A DNA stretch of 63,744 nt from Pseudomonas sp. PD9R. GTDB taxonomy: Bacteria; Pseudomonadota; Gammaproteobacteria; Pseudomonadales; Pseudomonadaceae. The translations under genes were made by a program, and so were the position numbers. A model generated the notes under the pieces. It did not search any database, had not been told where the DNA came from, and worked only from the letters and a program-made list of their open reading frames with translations. The stretch lies in contig NZ_JAHTMR010000025.1 in the NCBI RefSeq assembly GCF_019200975.1, positions 1-63,744 on the forward strand. Reading direction: 5' to 3'. Below are positions 51,371 to 60,124 of this stretch, one piece after another. Position 1 is the first letter of the stretch, and every line of letters begins with the position of its first letter.

Positions 51371-52225
51371 ATGACCAATTCTTTGCAACCTGCATATGCT
51401 CTGGTCCCGGGTGCGAACCTGGAGGCCTATGTGCACACCGTCAACAGCATTCCATTGCTGACGCCGGAGCAGGAGCGTGAACTGGCCGAGAGTCTCTATT
51501 ATGAGCAGGATCTTGAGGCGGCTCGGCAGATGGTGCTCGCCCACCTGCGTTTTGTCGTACATATCGCCCGTAGCTATTCCGGCTACGGTCTGGCTCAGGC
51601 TGACCTGATCCAGGAAGGCAACGTTGGTCTGATGAAGGCCGTTAAGCGCTTCAACCCGGAAATGGGCGTGCGCCTGGTCTCTTTTGCCGTGCACTGGATC
51701 AAGGCTGAAATCCACGAATTCATTCTGCGCAACTGGCGCATCGTGAAAGTCGCGACCACCAAGGCCCAGCGCAAGCTGTTCTTCAACCTGCGCAGCCAGA
51801 AGAAGCGCCTGGCCTGGTTGAATAACGAGGAAGTCCACCGTGTGGCGGAAAGCCTTGGCGTAGAGCCGCGGGAAGTGCGCGAGATGGAAAGTCGCCTGAC
51901 CGGCCATGACATGGCCTTCGACCCGGCTGCTGAAGCCGACGACGACAGTGCTTTCCAGTCGCCGGCCAACTATCTGGAAGACCACCGGTACGATCCGGCC
52001 CGTCAACTGGAAGATGCCGACTGGAGCGACAACTCCAACCACAACCTGCACGAAGCCCTGGAAGTGCTGGACGACCGTAGCCGTGACATCCTCTACCAGC
52101 GCTGGCTGGCAGAAGAAAAAGCCACGCTGCACGACCTGGCGCAGAAGTACAACGTGTCGGCCGAGCGTATTCGTCAGCTTGAGAAGAGCGCGATGAACAA
52201 GCTCAAGTTGTCGATCGCTGCATAA
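51371..52225 (+). CDS. rpoH: RNA polymerase sigma-32 (heat shock)
   Basis: Directs transcription of heat-shock genes. The 284 aa product shows sigma region 2 (DLIQEGNVGLMKAVKRFNPEMGVRLVSFAVHWIKAEIHEFILRNWRIVK), the RpoH box QRKLFFNLRSQKKRL unique to sigma-32, and region 4 ending with EKATLHDLAQKYNVSAERIRQLEKSAMNKLK. The start MTNSLQPAYALVPGANLEAYV is standard; a longer frame upstream is not conserved. The ribosome site GGAGG is nine bases from the ATG across a T-run, a somewhat weak arrangement that would suit control of translation. Confidence 0.97.
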   Translation: MTNSLQPAYALVPGANLEAYVHTVNSIPLLTPEQERELAESLYYEQDLEAARQMVLAHLRFVVHIARSYSGYGLAQADLIQEGNVGLMKAVKRFNPEMGVRLVSFAVHWIKAEIHEFILRNWRIVKVATTKAQRKLFFNLRSQKKRLAWLNNEEVHRVAESLGVEPREVREMESRLTGHDMAFDPAAEADDDSAFQSPANYLEDHRYDPARQLEDADWSDNSNHNLHEALEVLDDRSRDILYQRWLAEEKATLHDLAQKYNVSAERIRQLEKSAMNKLKLSIAA

Positions 52226-52241
52226 CCTGCGTACCGGCAAT

Positions 52242-52275
52242 AAAAAACGCCCCGATCATTGATCGGGGCGTTTTT
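52242..52275. terminator. rpoH intrinsic terminator
   Basis: aaaaaacgccccgatc and gatcggggcgttttt form a perfect stem with T-run on the plus strand and A-run upstream, so it also serves the opposite strand. Confidence 0.92.
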
Positions 52276-52295
52276 GTTTGATTCAAATCCAATTC

Positions 52296-52389
52296 CTGTA
52301 GGAGCGAGGCTTGCCCGCGAATGCGGTGGGTCATTCAACAATGATGTCGACTGATACTCCGCCTTCGCGGGCAAGCCTCGCTCCTACAG
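52296..52389. repeat. REP pair (gtaggagcgaggcttgcccgcgaa type)
   Basis: Inverted doublet with about 45 bp between arms, located between rpoH terminator and the mtgA stop. Confidence 0.88.
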
Positions 52390-52400
52390 AGTTGTGTCGG

Positions 52401-53123
52401 TTACTGAGCCCAAGGCGCGCGGCGCGAATCGTTGAGCCCCACCAGATAACTCTCGCCACCGAGCTGACTCATCTGCCGCCGAATCCAGCCTGCACGTCGC
52501 AACACGTATGGAGTCGGATGGCTGGCGCTCCACACTCGAGGGTTTGGCAATACGGCGGCCAGCAGACTCGCCTGCTGACGAGACAGCGACTTGGCGCCGA
52601 TGCCAAAGTGATGCCTGGCCGCTGCCTCTGCACCAAATACGCCGTCGTCCCACTCAACACTGTTGAGGTACACCTCAAGAATCCGCTGCTTGGGCCAGAA
52701 CACTTCGATCAGGCCGGTAAACCAGGCTTCCAGGCCTTTGCGCAGCCAACTACGTCCGGACCACAAAAACAGGTTTTTCGACACTTGTTGACTGAGGGTG
52801 CTGGCGCCGCGAATGGTGCCGCCGAGTTCGTTGTGTGCCAGTGCAGCCTGAATCGCTCCAAAGTCAAAACCCCAGTGCTCAGGAAATTTCTGATCTTCAC
52901 CGGCAATCACCGCAACCTTCAGGTCGTCGGAGATTTCGTCCCAGGGTTTCCAGGTGCGCTGCAGGTCGATGGGCTCGCCATCGAACCAGGATTCGACCTT
53001 GCGTTCGACCATCAGCGCAGTACCCGGTGGCGGCACCACGCGAAAGATCAGCACCAGCAATACGCTGCCGCCCATGAACCAGAGCACGGCCTTTGTGAAA
53101 CGACGGAAAAATAAACGCAGCAT
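52401..53123 (-). CDS. mtgA: Monofunctional peptidoglycan glycosyltransferase
   Basis: Polymerises lipid II into glycan strands at the periplasmic face of the inner membrane. The 240 aa product has one N-terminal membrane segment (about 12-30) and a GT51 domain with the catalytic Glu in AGEDQKFPEHWGFDFGAIQAAL, the second motif GASTLSQQVSKNLFLWSGRSW, and KRILEVYLNSVEWDDGVFGAEAAA. No transpeptidase domain follows. Position next to rpoH is conserved in Pseudomonas. Confidence 0.94.
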   Translation of the reverse strand: MLRLFFRRFTKAVLWFMGGSVLLVLIFRVVPPPGTALMVERKVESWFDGEPIDLQRTWKPWDEISDDLKVAVIAGEDQKFPEHWGFDFGAIQAALAHNELGGTIRGASTLSQQVSKNLFLWSGRSWLRKGLEAWFTGLIEVFWPKQRILEVYLNSVEWDDGVFGAEAAARHHFGIGAKSLSRQQASLLAAVLPNPRVWSASHPTPYVLRRAGWIRRQMSQLGGESYLVGLNDSRRAPWAQ

Positions 53124-53197
53124 AGAGATGGCTTGGCCGAACCCGTTGAGCGGGCCATTATACAGACCCTGTTGATCGCGTCTGACTGGAGTTCTTC

Positions 53198-53569
53198 ATG
53201 CTGCGTGGCTTTTTGATGCTGGCCGCTTTTTTCGGTTTAACTGGCGTCGGTCTCGGGGCGTTTGCCGCCCACGGCCTGAAAAATCGTCTGACACCCGAGT
53301 ACCTGGCGATTTTCCATACCGGCGTCACCTATCAGTTGGTACATACCTTGGCGTTGCTGGGTGTAGCGCTGCTGGCTACGCAGATTCCCGGCCGTTTGAT
53401 CACCTGGGCCGGTGCATCATTTGCCATCGGCATCCTGCTGTTCTCCGGCAGCCTGTACGTGCTGACCCTGACCGGTGTCAGCAAGCTTGGCATCATCACT
53501 CCATTCGGCGGGTTGGCATTCCTGGTCGGCTGGTTTTGTCTTGGGCTGGCCGCGTATCGCCTGACGTGA
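53198..53569 (+). CDS. DUF423-family membrane protein
   Basis: A 123 aa protein with four membrane segments (about 4-22, 44-62, 70-88, 98-120). The N-terminal pattern GVGLGAFAAHGLKNRLTPEYLAIFHTGVTYQLVHTLAL is the DUF423 (YgdD) signature. The function is unknown. It is divergent from mtgA. thiS lies downstream beyond a REP pair and has its own promoter-like sequence. Confidence 0.85.
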   Translation: MLRGFLMLAAFFGLTGVGLGAFAAHGLKNRLTPEYLAIFHTGVTYQLVHTLALLGVALLATQIPGRLITWAGASFAIGILLFSGSLYVLTLTGVSKLGIITPFGGLAFLVGWFCLGLAAYRLT

Positions 53570-53574
53570 CCTCA

Positions 53575-53655
53575 TGTAGGAGCTGCCGAAGGCTGCGATC
53601 TTTTGATCTTTAAAACCAACGTCAAAAGATCGTAGCCTGCGGCAACTCCTACACA
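53575..53655. repeat. REP pair (gatcgcagccttcggcagctcctac type), right arm diverged
   Basis: The left arm tgtaggagctgccgaaggctgcgatcttttgatc is standard, the right arm has two substitutions (gatcgtagcctgcggcaactcctaca). It lies between DUF423 and thiS genes. Confidence 0.85.
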
Positions 53656-53679
53656 GGATCGCATTTCAAGACGAATGGC

Positions 53680-53709
53680 TTGGGTCGACCTGACTGATCG
53701 GGCTAGAAT
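53680..53709 (+). promoter_or_regulatory. Putative sigma70 promoter of thiS-thiG-trmB
   Basis: TTGGGT (53680-53685) and TAGAAT (53704-53709) are separated by 18 bp, 32 bp upstream of the thiS ATG. No TPP riboswitch fold is recognised in the short leader. Confidence 0.45.
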
Positions 53710-53741
53710 GCCAGCCCCTAAAAATGATGGCGGCATCCGGC

Positions 53742-53942
53742 ATGCGCATTCAGTTGAACGGCGAATCCCTTGAACTGCCTGACGGTGAAACCGTTGCGGC
53801 CCTGCTGACCCGTCTGGAACTGACCGGACGCCGGGTCGCGGTCGAGCTCAATCTGGATATCGTCCCGCGCAGTCAGCATGCAGACACCGCATTGAATGAC
53901 GGCGATAACGTCGAAGTGGTGCACGCCATCGGCGGCGGCTAG
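53742..53942 (+). CDS. thiS: Sulfur carrier protein ThiS
   Basis: Ubiquitin-like carrier whose C-terminal glycine is thiocarboxylated and donates sulfur to the thiazole of thiamine. The 66 aa product starts MRIQLNGESLELPDGETVAALL and ends HAIGGG, with one Gly more than the minimal GG tail. The upstream ATG at 53724 adds six residues without similarity, and the spacing is better for 53742. thiG follows 60 bp downstream. Confidence 0.93.
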   Translation: MRIQLNGESLELPDGETVAALLTRLELTGRRVAVELNLDIVPRSQHADTALNDGDNVEVVHAIGGG

Positions 53943-54002
53943 CCGCCTGGCCCAAGGGCCGGCAGAATTCTGCAAGAACCTCACCCCTACAGAGGATTTC
54001 CC

Positions 54003-54797
54003 ATGAGCATCGTTCGTAACGACAAGCCCTTCGTCCTGGCCGGTCGTACTTACCAGTCGCGTTTGCTGGTAGGTACCGGCAAGTACCGTGACATGGAAGA
54101 AACCCGTCTGGCCATCGAGGCATCGGGTGCCGAGATCGTCACCTTTGCTGTGCGTCGCACCAACCTCGGCCAGACTCCGGGCGAACCGAACCTGCTCGAA
54201 GTCCTGTCTCCGGATCGCTATACCTTTCTGCCGAATACCGCCGGTTGCTACGACGCGATCGAGGCTGTGCGCACCTGTCGCCTGGCCCGTGAGCTGCTCG
54301 ACGGCCACAACCTGGTGAAGCTGGAAGTGTTGGCGGACCAGAAAACCTTGTTCCCGAACGTGATCGAAACCCTCAAGGCCGCGGAAACGCTGGTCAAGGA
54401 AGGCTTCGACGTGATGGTTTACACCAGTGATGACCCGATCATCGCCCGTCAGTTGGCGGAAATCGGCTGCATCGCGGTCATGCCGCTGGCCGGTCTGATC
54501 GGCTCTGGCCTGGGGATCTGCAATCCGTACAACCTGCAAATCATCCTCGAAGAAGCCAAGATTCCGGTGCTGGTGGACGCCGGTGTCGGTACCGCTTCCG
54601 ACGCCACCATCGCCATGGAACTGGGTTGCGAAGCGGTGCTGATGAACTCGGCCATCGCTCACGCCCAGCAGCCAATCATGATGGCTGAAGCCATGAAGCA
54701 CGCCATCGTTGCCGGTCGCCTGGCTTATCTCGCTGGCCGTATGCCGAAAAAACTCTATGCCAGCGCCTCTTCGCCGCTGGATGGTCTGATCAAGTAA
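54003..54797 (+). CDS. thiG: Thiazole synthase
   Basis: Forms the thiazole phosphate of thiamine from deoxyxylulose phosphate, the ThiS thiocarboxylate and an imine. The 264 aa TIM-barrel enzyme shows the N-terminal block FVLAGRTYQSRLLVGTGKYRD, VTFAVRRTN, LPNTAGCYDAIEAVRT, the catalytic lysine in NLVKLEVLAD and the phosphate-binding LVDAGVGTASDATIAMELG. It lies between thiS and trmB on one transcript. Confidence 0.96.
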   Translation: MSIVRNDKPFVLAGRTYQSRLLVGTGKYRDMEETRLAIEASGAEIVTFAVRRTNLGQTPGEPNLLEVLSPDRYTFLPNTAGCYDAIEAVRTCRLARELLDGHNLVKLEVLADQKTLFPNVIETLKAAETLVKEGFDVMVYTSDDPIIARQLAEIGCIAVMPLAGLIGSGLGICNPYNLQIILEEAKIPVLVDAGVGTASDATIAMELGCEAVLMNSAIAHAQQPIMMAEAMKHAIVAGRLAYLAGRMPKKLYASASSPLDGLIK

Positions 54798-54806
54798 GAG
54801 CTATTG

Positions 54807-55532
54807 ATGACTGAATCGAACGACACGCCAATCCAGTCGGAAGAAGGCGACGAGCGCCAACACCGACGCATCAAGAGTTTCGTGATGCGCGCCGGGCGCA
54901 TGACCGAAGGCCAGCAAAAGGGCCTGGAGCAGGGCACACCGCTGTTCGTCCTGCCGCTGGCCGACGCGCCGGTGGACTTCGACCAGGTGTTCGGCCGCTC
55001 GGCACCGCGCTCGCTGGAAATCGGTTTCGGCATGGGCCATTCGCTGCTGGAAATGGCGGCGGCTTCGCCGGAGCAGGATTTCATCGGCGTTGAAGTGCAC
55101 CGTCCGGGTGTTGGCGCGTTGCTCAATGGCGTGCTGACCCAAGGGCTGACCAACCTGCGGGTCTACGATTGCGATGCGATCGAAGTGCTCAACCGCTGCG
55201 TGGCCGACAACAGCCTCGATCGCCTGATGCTGTTTTTCCCGGACCCTTGGCACAAGAGCCGCCACCACAAGCGCCGTATCGTTCAGGCGTCGTTCGCTGA
55301 ACTGGTGCGCAGCAAATTGAAGGTCGGCGGTGTGTTGCACATGGCCACCGATTGGGAGCCGTACGCCGAGTACATGCTGGAAGTGATGAATGTCGCGCCG
55401 GGTTACCGCAACCTCGCCGAAGACGGCAAGTGCGTGCCACGCCCGGCCGAACGCCCGATCACCAAGTTCGAACGCCGTGGCGAACGGCTTGGGCATGGCG
55501 TGTGGGATTTGAAGTTCGAGAAACAGTCCTAA
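54807..55532 (+). CDS. trmB: tRNA (guanine-46-N7)-methyltransferase
   Basis: Methylates G46 of tRNA with SAM. The 241 aa product has a disordered N-terminus, the SAM site LEIGFGMGHSLLEMAAASP, IGVEVHRPGVGALLN, and the signature FFPDPWHKSRHHKRRIVQ. The ATG at 54807 follows the thiG stop by 9 bp; a TTG three bases earlier gives only one extra residue and is not needed. It is in the thiS-thiG operon, the usual Pseudomonas arrangement. Confidence 0.95.
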   Translation: MTESNDTPIQSEEGDERQHRRIKSFVMRAGRMTEGQQKGLEQGTPLFVLPLADAPVDFDQVFGRSAPRSLEIGFGMGHSLLEMAAASPEQDFIGVEVHRPGVGALLNGVLTQGLTNLRVYDCDAIEVLNRCVADNSLDRLMLFFPDPWHKSRHHKRRIVQASFAELVRSKLKVGGVLHMATDWEPYAEYMLEVMNVAPGYRNLAEDGKCVPRPAERPITKFERRGERLGHGVWDLKFEKQS

Positions 55533-55550
55533 ACCGCAATGTTGTAAAAA

Positions 55551-55642
55551 CTGTGGGAGCGAGCCTGCTCGCGATAGCGGTCTGACAGTCAACGAAGATG
55601 TTGAATATCAGGCCCTCATCGCGAGCAGGCTCGCTCCCACAG
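55551..55642. repeat. REP pair (gggagcgagcctgctcgcgat type)
   Basis: Well-conserved doublet whose core (aacgaagatgttgaat) resembles the loop of the copy at 52296-52389. It lies between convergent trmB and DUF3392 genes. Confidence 0.88.
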
Positions 55643-55664
55643 TTGTTTTGTATTCAGCAAAAAA

Positions 55665-55988
55665 TTAGCGGCGGTCTGCCACGACGCCGATGAGCACCAA
55701 CACCACCAACAACACCGGTGCCAGGCTGTAGTTGTTGAACTGGCTCAGACCGCGAACGATCCACGGTGTGGCGTAGATCAGCGCAGCGCCGCTGCCGACC
55801 ATGCACAGCAGGGCCATCAGCGGGACGCGCAATGCACCGGCGATGGCACCCAGGCGCTGCTCGACCCAGCTTTTGAAATCCGCACCGAACAGCACCAGCA
55901 GACAGCCCACCAGGGCCAGGGCGATTTCCGAGAGATTGCTGCGGCTCCAGCGAGACACGGTGGCGAGCAGGTCGAGTACCAAATCCAT
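55665..55988 (-). CDS. DUF3392-family small membrane protein
   Basis: A 107 aa protein with three hydrophobic segments (about 18-38, 52-74, 84-104) and a central charged loop (GADFKSWVEQRLG). It fits DUF3392, a family of unknown function found in gammaproteobacteria. It starts 9 bp after hemW stops and is probably the last gene of the yggS-to-hemW run. Confidence 0.8.
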   Translation of the reverse strand: MDLVLDLLATVSRWSRSNLSEIALALVGCLLVLFGADFKSWVEQRLGAIAGALRVPLMALLCMVGSGAALIYATPWIVRGLSQFNNYSLAPVLLVVLVLIGVVADRR

Positions 55989-55997
55989 TCGATTTCC

Positions 55998-57203
55998 TTA
56001 TGTCAGAAAATTCTGCAGCAAGTCGTTGAGAAACAGCTGTCCGCGCTCGGTGGCCGCCAGACGTGAGGGTTCGACCTGCAACAAGCCACTTTGTTCGGCT
56101 TCGCGGCGGCCTTCGGCAAAGCTTTCCAGGGATAGTCCGGTGCGCTCGGGATACAGGCGCGATTCGACGCCGGCGGTCAGGCGCAAGGCGTTCATCAGGA
56201 ACTCGAACGGCATCTCTTCGTTCGTCAGCGTTTTTTCGCCGGCCTTAAAGCTTTTCGCCGGATTCAGGTAATCCTTCGGCAGGCGGGTCTTCCAGGTGCG
56301 GATGATGCGGCCGTCCGGATGGCTGAGTTTGCCGTGGGCCCCAGCGCCAATGCCGATGAAGTCGCCGAAACTCCAGTAATTGAGGTTATGCCGCGCTGGG
56401 CGACCGGGCAGGGCATAGGCCGAAACTTCGTATTGCGCGTAACCATGCTCGGCCAGCAGCGCCTGCCCGGCTTCCTGAATGTCCCACAGCGTGTCGTCTT
56501 CCGGCAGCGTCGGCGGCTGGTTCCAGAACACGGTGTTCGGCTCCAGGGTCAGCTGATACCAGGACAGGTGCGTCGGCTTCAGGGCGATGGCCTGACGCAA
56601 GTCGCTCAAGGCGTCGTCCAGCGACTGATCGGGCAGACCGTGCATCAAGTCCAGGTTGAAGTTGTCGAACCCGGCCAGACGCGCCATACCGGCGGCGCGC
56701 ACCGCTTCGTCGCCATTGTGAATCCGACCCAGTGCTTCGAGCTTCTCCTGCTGAAAGCTCTGGATGCCAATTGACAGGCGATTGATGCCCAGCGCCCGGT
56801 AAGCGACGAACTTCTCCTGCTCGAACGTCCCGGGATTGGCTTCCAGCGTGATTTCAATGTCGCTGGCAAACGGGATGCGCTGTTCGACGCCCTTGAGCAA
56901 GCGCCCCAACGCCGCTGCGCTGAACAGGCTCGGTGTGCCGCCGCCGAAGAAAATCGAACTCAACTCGCGGCCATAGACCGCGTGCAAATCCTGATCAAGA
57001 TCGGCCAGCAGCGCGTCCACATACTCCTCTTCCGGCAGCACCGGGCTGGCGGTGTGGGAGTTGAAGTCGCAATAAGGGCATTTGCGCACACACCACGGAA
57101 TGTGGATGTACAGCGCCAGGGGCGGCAGCACAGGCAGGGCCGCGCGAGGCGATTGTGCATCGCCGCCGAAGATCAGCGGCGATGCGGATGATTCGCGGGT
57201 CAT
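55998..57203 (-). CDS. hemW: Radical SAM haem chaperone HemW
   Basis: Radical SAM protein related to oxygen-independent coproporphyrinogen oxidase; the HemW class binds and delivers haem rather than making it. The 401 aa product starts MTRESSASPLIFGG. The cluster motif CxxxCxxC reads CVRKCPYCDF and is followed by NSHT. Next come FFGGGTPSLFS, EANPGTFEQEKF, RLSIGIQSFQQEKLEALGRIH and NLDLMHGLPDQ. HemN-specific N-terminal residues are absent. The start overlaps the rdgB stop by ATGA; the longer open frame lies inside rdgB. Confidence 0.93.
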   Translation of the reverse strand: MTRESSASPLIFGGDAQSPRAALPVLPPLALYIHIPWCVRKCPYCDFNSHTASPVLPEEEYVDALLADLDQDLHAVYGRELSSIFFGGGTPSLFSAAALGRLLKGVEQRIPFASDIEITLEANPGTFEQEKFVAYRALGINRLSIGIQSFQQEKLEALGRIHNGDEAVRAAGMARLAGFDNFNLDLMHGLPDQSLDDALSDLRQAIALKPTHLSWYQLTLEPNTVFWNQPPTLPEDDTLWDIQEAGQALLAEHGYAQYEVSAYALPGRPARHNLNYWSFGDFIGIGAGAHGKLSHPDGRIIRTWKTRLPKDYLNPAKSFKAGEKTLTNEEMPFEFLMNALRLTAGVESRLYPERTGLSLESFAEGRREAEQSGLLQVEPSRLAATERGQLFLNDLLQNFLT

Positions 57204-57796
57204 TTCAAGCCCAAACGCTGGCGCAGCAGATCCATTGCACGGGCGCGGTGGCTGATCTGGTTCTTGTCGCCAGGACTCAGCTCGGCACTGGAACAATCGC
57301 GTTCCGGCACCCAGAACAGCGGGTCGTAGCCAAAACCGTGTTCGCCGCTGGCCTGGGTCAGAATGCGCCCGTGCCAGAGGCCTTCGCAAAGGATCGGCAA
57401 CGGGTCGTCGGCGTGACGTACCAGCGCCAGCACGCAGACGAACTGCGCGCCGCGCTCGGCTTCAGGCACATCTTTCAGGGCGTCGAGCAGCTTGGCGTTA
57501 TTCGCCGCATCGCCCTTGCCATCGGCGTAACGGGCCGAGTAGATACCCGGTGCGCCACCGAGGAAGTCCACCGCCAACCCGGAATCGTCGGCCAGCGCCG
57601 GCAAGCCGGAAATGCGCGCGGCATTGCGGGCCTTGAGGATGGCGTTCTCGACGAACGACAGACCGGTTTCTTCAGGCTCGACCTGGCTGAACTCGCCGAT
57701 CGAGCGCAGTTGCACCGAGTCGCCGAGCATGGCCTGGAGTTCTTTGAGTTTGCCGGCGTTGTGGCTCGCCAGTACGAGTTGCGTGAAGTTGATCAT
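57200..57796 (-). CDS. rdgB: XTP/dITP pyrophosphatase (non-canonical NTPase)
   Basis: Hydrolyses ITP, dITP and XTP, keeping deaminated purines out of nucleic acid. The 198 aa product has the substrate-binding SHNAGKLKELQAML, ENAILKARNAARISGLPALADDSGLAVDFLGGAPGIYSARYA, and the C-terminal HGFGYDPLFWVPE and KNQISHRARAMDLL blocks. Both ends overlap neighbours by four bases (DUF4426 and hemW), so it is translationally coupled. Confidence 0.96.
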   Translation of the reverse strand: MINFTQLVLASHNAGKLKELQAMLGDSVQLRSIGEFSQVEPEETGLSFVENAILKARNAARISGLPALADDSGLAVDFLGGAPGIYSARYADGKGDAANNAKLLDALKDVPEAERGAQFVCVLALVRHADDPLPILCEGLWHGRILTQASGEHGFGYDPLFWVPERDCSSAELSPGDKNQISHRARAMDLLRQRLGLK

Positions 57797-58227
57797 TCGC
57801 CGGGGAAGAGCTCTTGGTTGAAATTGATGGTGTTGATTTTGTCACCGGTCTGCACCTTGATCTCGAAGGTGCGGGTTTCCTGTTGAGGCACAGGGTATTG
57901 CGCGATGTAGTAAATAGCGCCCTGTTCGGTGACCTGTTTGAAGTTCAAGGGCACGCTTTGGCTGGTCAGGTCTTTGACCGTTCCCTTGACCTGAGCCATC
58001 AGCGGCTTGCCGTCCTTGAGTACCGAAATGTTGATCACACCCTGGTTTTTGCTGCGGATCAACTCGGCCGACTTGGCGATGTCCGGCGTCAGGTACGTGG
58101 AGTTGAAGGTGTTGTAATGCACCGTCACGTCGCCAAAGGTTTCCTGGCGCTCGCTCTTTATGGCGTCTGCGGCCATGGCCGTGACGCTCAGGCAGGCGGT
58201 GAGTAGAAACAGCGCTAGACGACCCAT
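57793..58227 (-). CDS. DUF4426-family exported protein
   Basis: A 144 aa protein with a signal peptide (about 1-19, MGRLALFLLTACLSVTAMA) and a mature beta-rich domain (TFGDVTVHYNTFNSTYLTPDIAKS). It fits DUF4426, of unknown function and found next to metW/rdgB in Pseudomonas. The second ATG (58227) is chosen because GAGGAG is seven bases upstream of it but only about one base from the first ATG (58233). Confidence 0.8.
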   Translation of the reverse strand: MGRLALFLLTACLSVTAMAADAIKSERQETFGDVTVHYNTFNSTYLTPDIAKSAELIRSKNQGVINISVLKDGKPLMAQVKGTVKDLTSQSVPLNFKQVTEQGAIYYIAQYPVPQQETRTFEIKVQTGDKINTINFNQELFPGE

Positions 58228-58253
58228 GATCATTCTCCTCGAAATAGGGGGAT

Positions 58254-58874
58254 TCAGACCGCGACCTTGTGGTCCGTAAGCCCCGGGCTGCTGACGCGGT
58301 AGATACCGATCTCACCTAACAGATTAGGCCATAGCTTACTGGCCCACCCGTGCCGATGCTGTTGATCCACGGCAAGCCGATCAATGACCTTGGCTTCACG
58401 TTCGCGGCACAAGGCTTCAAAGTCAGCGAAAGTGCAAAAGTGGATGTTCGGTGTGTTGTACCAGGTGTACGGCAGAAACTCGGAAACCGGCATCCGCCCC
58501 TTGCTCGCCAGGTACCAACGGCAGCGCCAGTGACCGAAGTTCGGGAAGGTGATGATGCACTGGCGGCCGACCCGCAGCATTTCGTCGAGGATCTTGTCCG
58601 GGTAGTGCACCGCTTGCAGCGCCTGGGTCATGACCACGATGTCGAAGCTGTTGCTGGCAAAGTTGCCCAGGCCCTTGTCCAGGTCCTGTTCGATGACGTT
58701 GATGCCCTTGGCCACGCACTCGGCGATGTTGTCCGGGTCGTTTTCCAGGCCGTAGCCGGTGACTTGCTTGTTATCACGCAGCCAGGTCAGCAACTCGCCG
58801 TCACCGCACCCGAGGTCGAGCACGCGGCTGCCGGCGGGGATCCATTCCTGGATGATTTCCAGATCAGCTCTCAT
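58254..58874 (-). CDS. metW: Methionine biosynthesis protein MetW
   Basis: A 206 aa class I methyltransferase-like protein with the SAM site VLDLGCGDGELLTWL and a conserved block GKGLGNFASNSFDIVVMTQALQAVHYPDKILDEMLRVG. It is needed with MetX for efficient homoserine acylation in several proteobacteria; its own methyltransferase activity is not established. It begins 7 bp after the metX stop, the usual metXW pair. Confidence 0.93.
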   Translation of the reverse strand: MRADLEIIQEWIPAGSRVLDLGCGDGELLTWLRDNKQVTGYGLENDPDNIAECVAKGINVIEQDLDKGLGNFASNSFDIVVMTQALQAVHYPDKILDEMLRVGRQCIITFPNFGHWRCRWYLASKGRMPVSEFLPYTWYNTPNIHFCTFADFEALCREREAKVIDRLAVDQQHRHGWASKLWPNLLGEIGIYRVSSPGLTDHKVAV

Positions 58875-58881
58875 GGCTTTC

Positions 58882-60021
58882 TCACAACGTAATGCGGTTC
58901 ATGTAATTGCCGAACGCCTGCAAGTAGCGCGGGATCGGAATCAGGAAGGCGTCGTGGCCCTGTGGCGCGTCGATTTCCAGGTAGCAGACGTCTTTGCGCG
59001 CCGCCATCAACGCGTCCACCAATTCCCGCGAACGGGCAGGGGAGAAGCGCCAGTCGGTGGTGAACGACATCACGCAGAATTTGGCGGTGGCGTTGGCGAA
59101 GGTTTTCGCCAGGTCATCGTCGAAACTGGCCGCCGGATCGAAGTAGTCCAGGGCCTTGGTCATCAGCAGGTAAGTGTTGGCGTCGAAACGCCCGGAGAAC
59201 TCTTCACCCTGATAACGCAGGTAACTTTCGACCTGGAACTCGACGCTGTGGAAGTCGTAGTTGAGCTTTTCGCTCTTCAGGCCGCGACCGAATTTCTCGC
59301 CCATCGAATCGTCGGACAGGTAGGTGATGTGCCCGACCATCCGCGCCAGCATCAGCCCGCGCTTGGGAATGACGCCCGCTTCCTGGAACGAACCGCCGTG
59401 GAACTCGGGGTCCGTGAGAATTGCCTGGCGTGCCACTTCGTTGAAGGCGATGTTTTGCGCCGACAGCTTGGGTGCCGAGGCGATGGCCAGGCAGTGGCGG
59501 ATGCGGTCAGGGTAAGTGATGCTCCATTGCATCGCCTGCATGCCGCCGAGGCTGCCGCCGATCACGGCCGCGAACTGAGCGATGCCGAGGCGATCGGCAA
59601 GCCGCGCCTGGCTGTGCACCCAGTCTTCCACGGTCAGCACCGGGAAATCGGCACCAAATGGCTTGCCGCTTTCCGGGTTGATGCTGCTCGGGCCAGTGGA
59701 GCCGTTGCAGCCGCCGAGGTTGTTCAGGCTGACCACAAAGAATTTGCTGGTGTCGATTGGCTTGCCGGGGCCGATGCAGCTGTCCCACCAACCGGGTTTG
59801 CGGTCGTCGGGGCTGTGATAGCCAGCAGCGTGGTGGTGCCCGGACAAGGCGTGGCAGATCAGCACGGCGTTGCTCGCCGTGGCGTTCAGCGTGCCGTAAG
59901 TCTCGTAAACCAGGTCATAGGCCGGGAGCGAACGACCGCAGGCCAAGGCCAGGGGTTCGCTGAAGTGCGCCACTTGCGGCGTCACCAGACCAACAGAATC
60001 GGGGGGAAAGGCAGCTGGCAT
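58882..60021 (-). CDS. metX: Homoserine O-succinyltransferase, MetX type
   Basis: Acylates homoserine in methionine synthesis. The 379 aa alpha/beta-hydrolase-fold enzyme starts MPAAFPPDSVGLVTPQ, has the nucleophile elbow GGSLGGMQAMQWS, the block LSGHHHAAGYH and WWDSCIGPGKPIDTSKFFVVSLNNLGG, and a helical lid. Pseudomonas MetX enzymes linked to metW use succinyl-CoA (the MetXS class), although acetyl-CoA cannot be excluded by eye. An upstream in-frame ATG at 60036 adds five residues; the chosen start is the conserved one. Confidence 0.93.
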   Translation of the reverse strand: MPAAFPPDSVGLVTPQVAHFSEPLALACGRSLPAYDLVYETYGTLNATASNAVLICHALSGHHHAAGYHSPDDRKPGWWDSCIGPGKPIDTSKFFVVSLNNLGGCNGSTGPSSINPESGKPFGADFPVLTVEDWVHSQARLADRLGIAQFAAVIGGSLGGMQAMQWSITYPDRIRHCLAIASAPKLSAQNIAFNEVARQAILTDPEFHGGSFQEAGVIPKRGLMLARMVGHITYLSDDSMGEKFGRGLKSEKLNYDFHSVEFQVESYLRYQGEEFSGRFDANTYLLMTKALDYFDPAASFDDDLAKTFANATAKFCVMSFTTDWRFSPARSRELVDALMAARKDVCYLEIDAPQGHDAFLIPIPRYLQAFGNYMNRITL

Positions 60022-60124
60022 CGACCCTGCTCTCATTGAAATGAGGCGTAAGTCTAAAGACCGCTGGGGTTAGCGGCAAGCAAAGGCCGGGCCTGATTTC
60101 AATCAGTAAGACAGAGGTGTGGCA

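Noticed and set aside
53598..53741. TPP riboswitch upstream of thiS
   Set aside because: The space is mostly a REP doublet plus a short promoter; no THI-box-like conserved segments were seen.
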